Source: an uncultured Eubacteriales bacterium | Lineage (GTDB): Bacteria; Bacillota; Clostridia; UMGS1883; UMGS1540 | DNA length: 6,453 nt | Reading direction: 5' to 3' | NCBI GenBank assembly: GCA_900552775.1 | Contig: USAP01000097.1 | Span: 1-6,453, forward strand | In this document: one piece after another, positions 6,388 to 6,453 of the stretch | Numbering within the stretch: the first letter of the stretch is position 1 | How the letters are laid out: the number at the start of each line of letters is the position of its first letter | Made by a program: the position numbers and the translations under genes | The notes under the pieces: model-generated | Told to the model about the DNA's origin: nothing | Seen by the model: the letters and a program-made list of their open reading frames with translations, nothing else | The model's database searches: none

Positions 6388-6453
6388 TAAGGCGCCGAAA
6401 TTATTTACGGAATACAATATAATTATGATATCCCAAATAACCCGATATTACAT
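6388..6453 (-). other. A/T-rich upstream region, promoter expected but not resolved
   Basis: This edge stretch holds no gene. It contains A/T-rich -10-like words on the minus strand (for example TATATT near 6416-6421) but I could not find a convincing -35 at 16 to 18 bases. The operon promoter is either weak or activator-dependent, lies here unrecognised, or lies beyond the window. Confidence 0.3.

Noticed and set aside
6388..6453. TTGGGA/TATTCC and TTGTAT/TTATCT as promoter boxes for the operon
   Set aside because: The first pair has a poor -10 and the second has a 21-base spacer; neither is good enough to call.

Overview
The window looks like a chromosomal segment from an anaerobic, moderately low-GC Bacillota, most likely a gut- or rumen-type Clostridia. 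The evidence is the strong AAGGAGG-type Shine-Dalgarno sites, a TTG start codon, a consensus sigma-A-type promoter, and genes typical of fermentative anaerobes (a biotin-dependent Na+-pump decarboxylase and a GGGtGRT protein). The species cannot be named from this sequence. All genes supported here lie on the minus strand, so the story reads from right to left.

Right edge to about 1195: a tightly packed six-gene operon. After a leader with a hairpin (about 6348-6387) come (1) a 231-aa NifU/IscU-like Fe-S scaffold homologue, (2) a GGGtGRT family protein of unknown function, (3) an OadG-type gamma subunit, (4) a 117-aa free-standing biotin carboxyl carrier protein with AMKM biotinylation motif, (5) the OadB-type membrane beta subunit that moves Na+, and (6) a 471-aa carboxyltransferase alpha subunit of the oxaloacetate decarboxylase/PycB type. 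Gaps are 12 to 30 bases, each holding a ribosome binding site. The operon ends in a strong rho-independent terminator at 1195-1231. Genes 3 to 6 together form a complete sodium-translocating 2-oxoacid (probably oxaloacetate) decarboxylase: alpha transfers CO2 from the substrate to biotin, the carrier swings it to the membrane, and beta decarboxylates carboxybiotin while pumping Na+ out. No biotin carboxylase is present, which fits a decarboxylase rather than an ATP-dependent pyruvate carboxylase.

1173 to the left edge: a separate transcription unit. A near-perfect promoter (TTGACT, 17-base spacer, TATAAT) just past the terminator drives a COG2509-like FAD-dependent dehydrogenase that starts at a TTG codon. 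Its reading frame stops at 26, soon after the conserved FGDLVRGR motif, so the C-terminal part of the family is missing. A perfect 11-bp inverted repeat (14-37) covers that stop codon. This end is either a degraded gene, a recombination junction or an assembly problem.

The least understood part is the NifU-like/GGGtGRT pair placed at the head of the Na+-pump operon. No CRISPR array, tRNA, rRNA or insertion sequence was seen.
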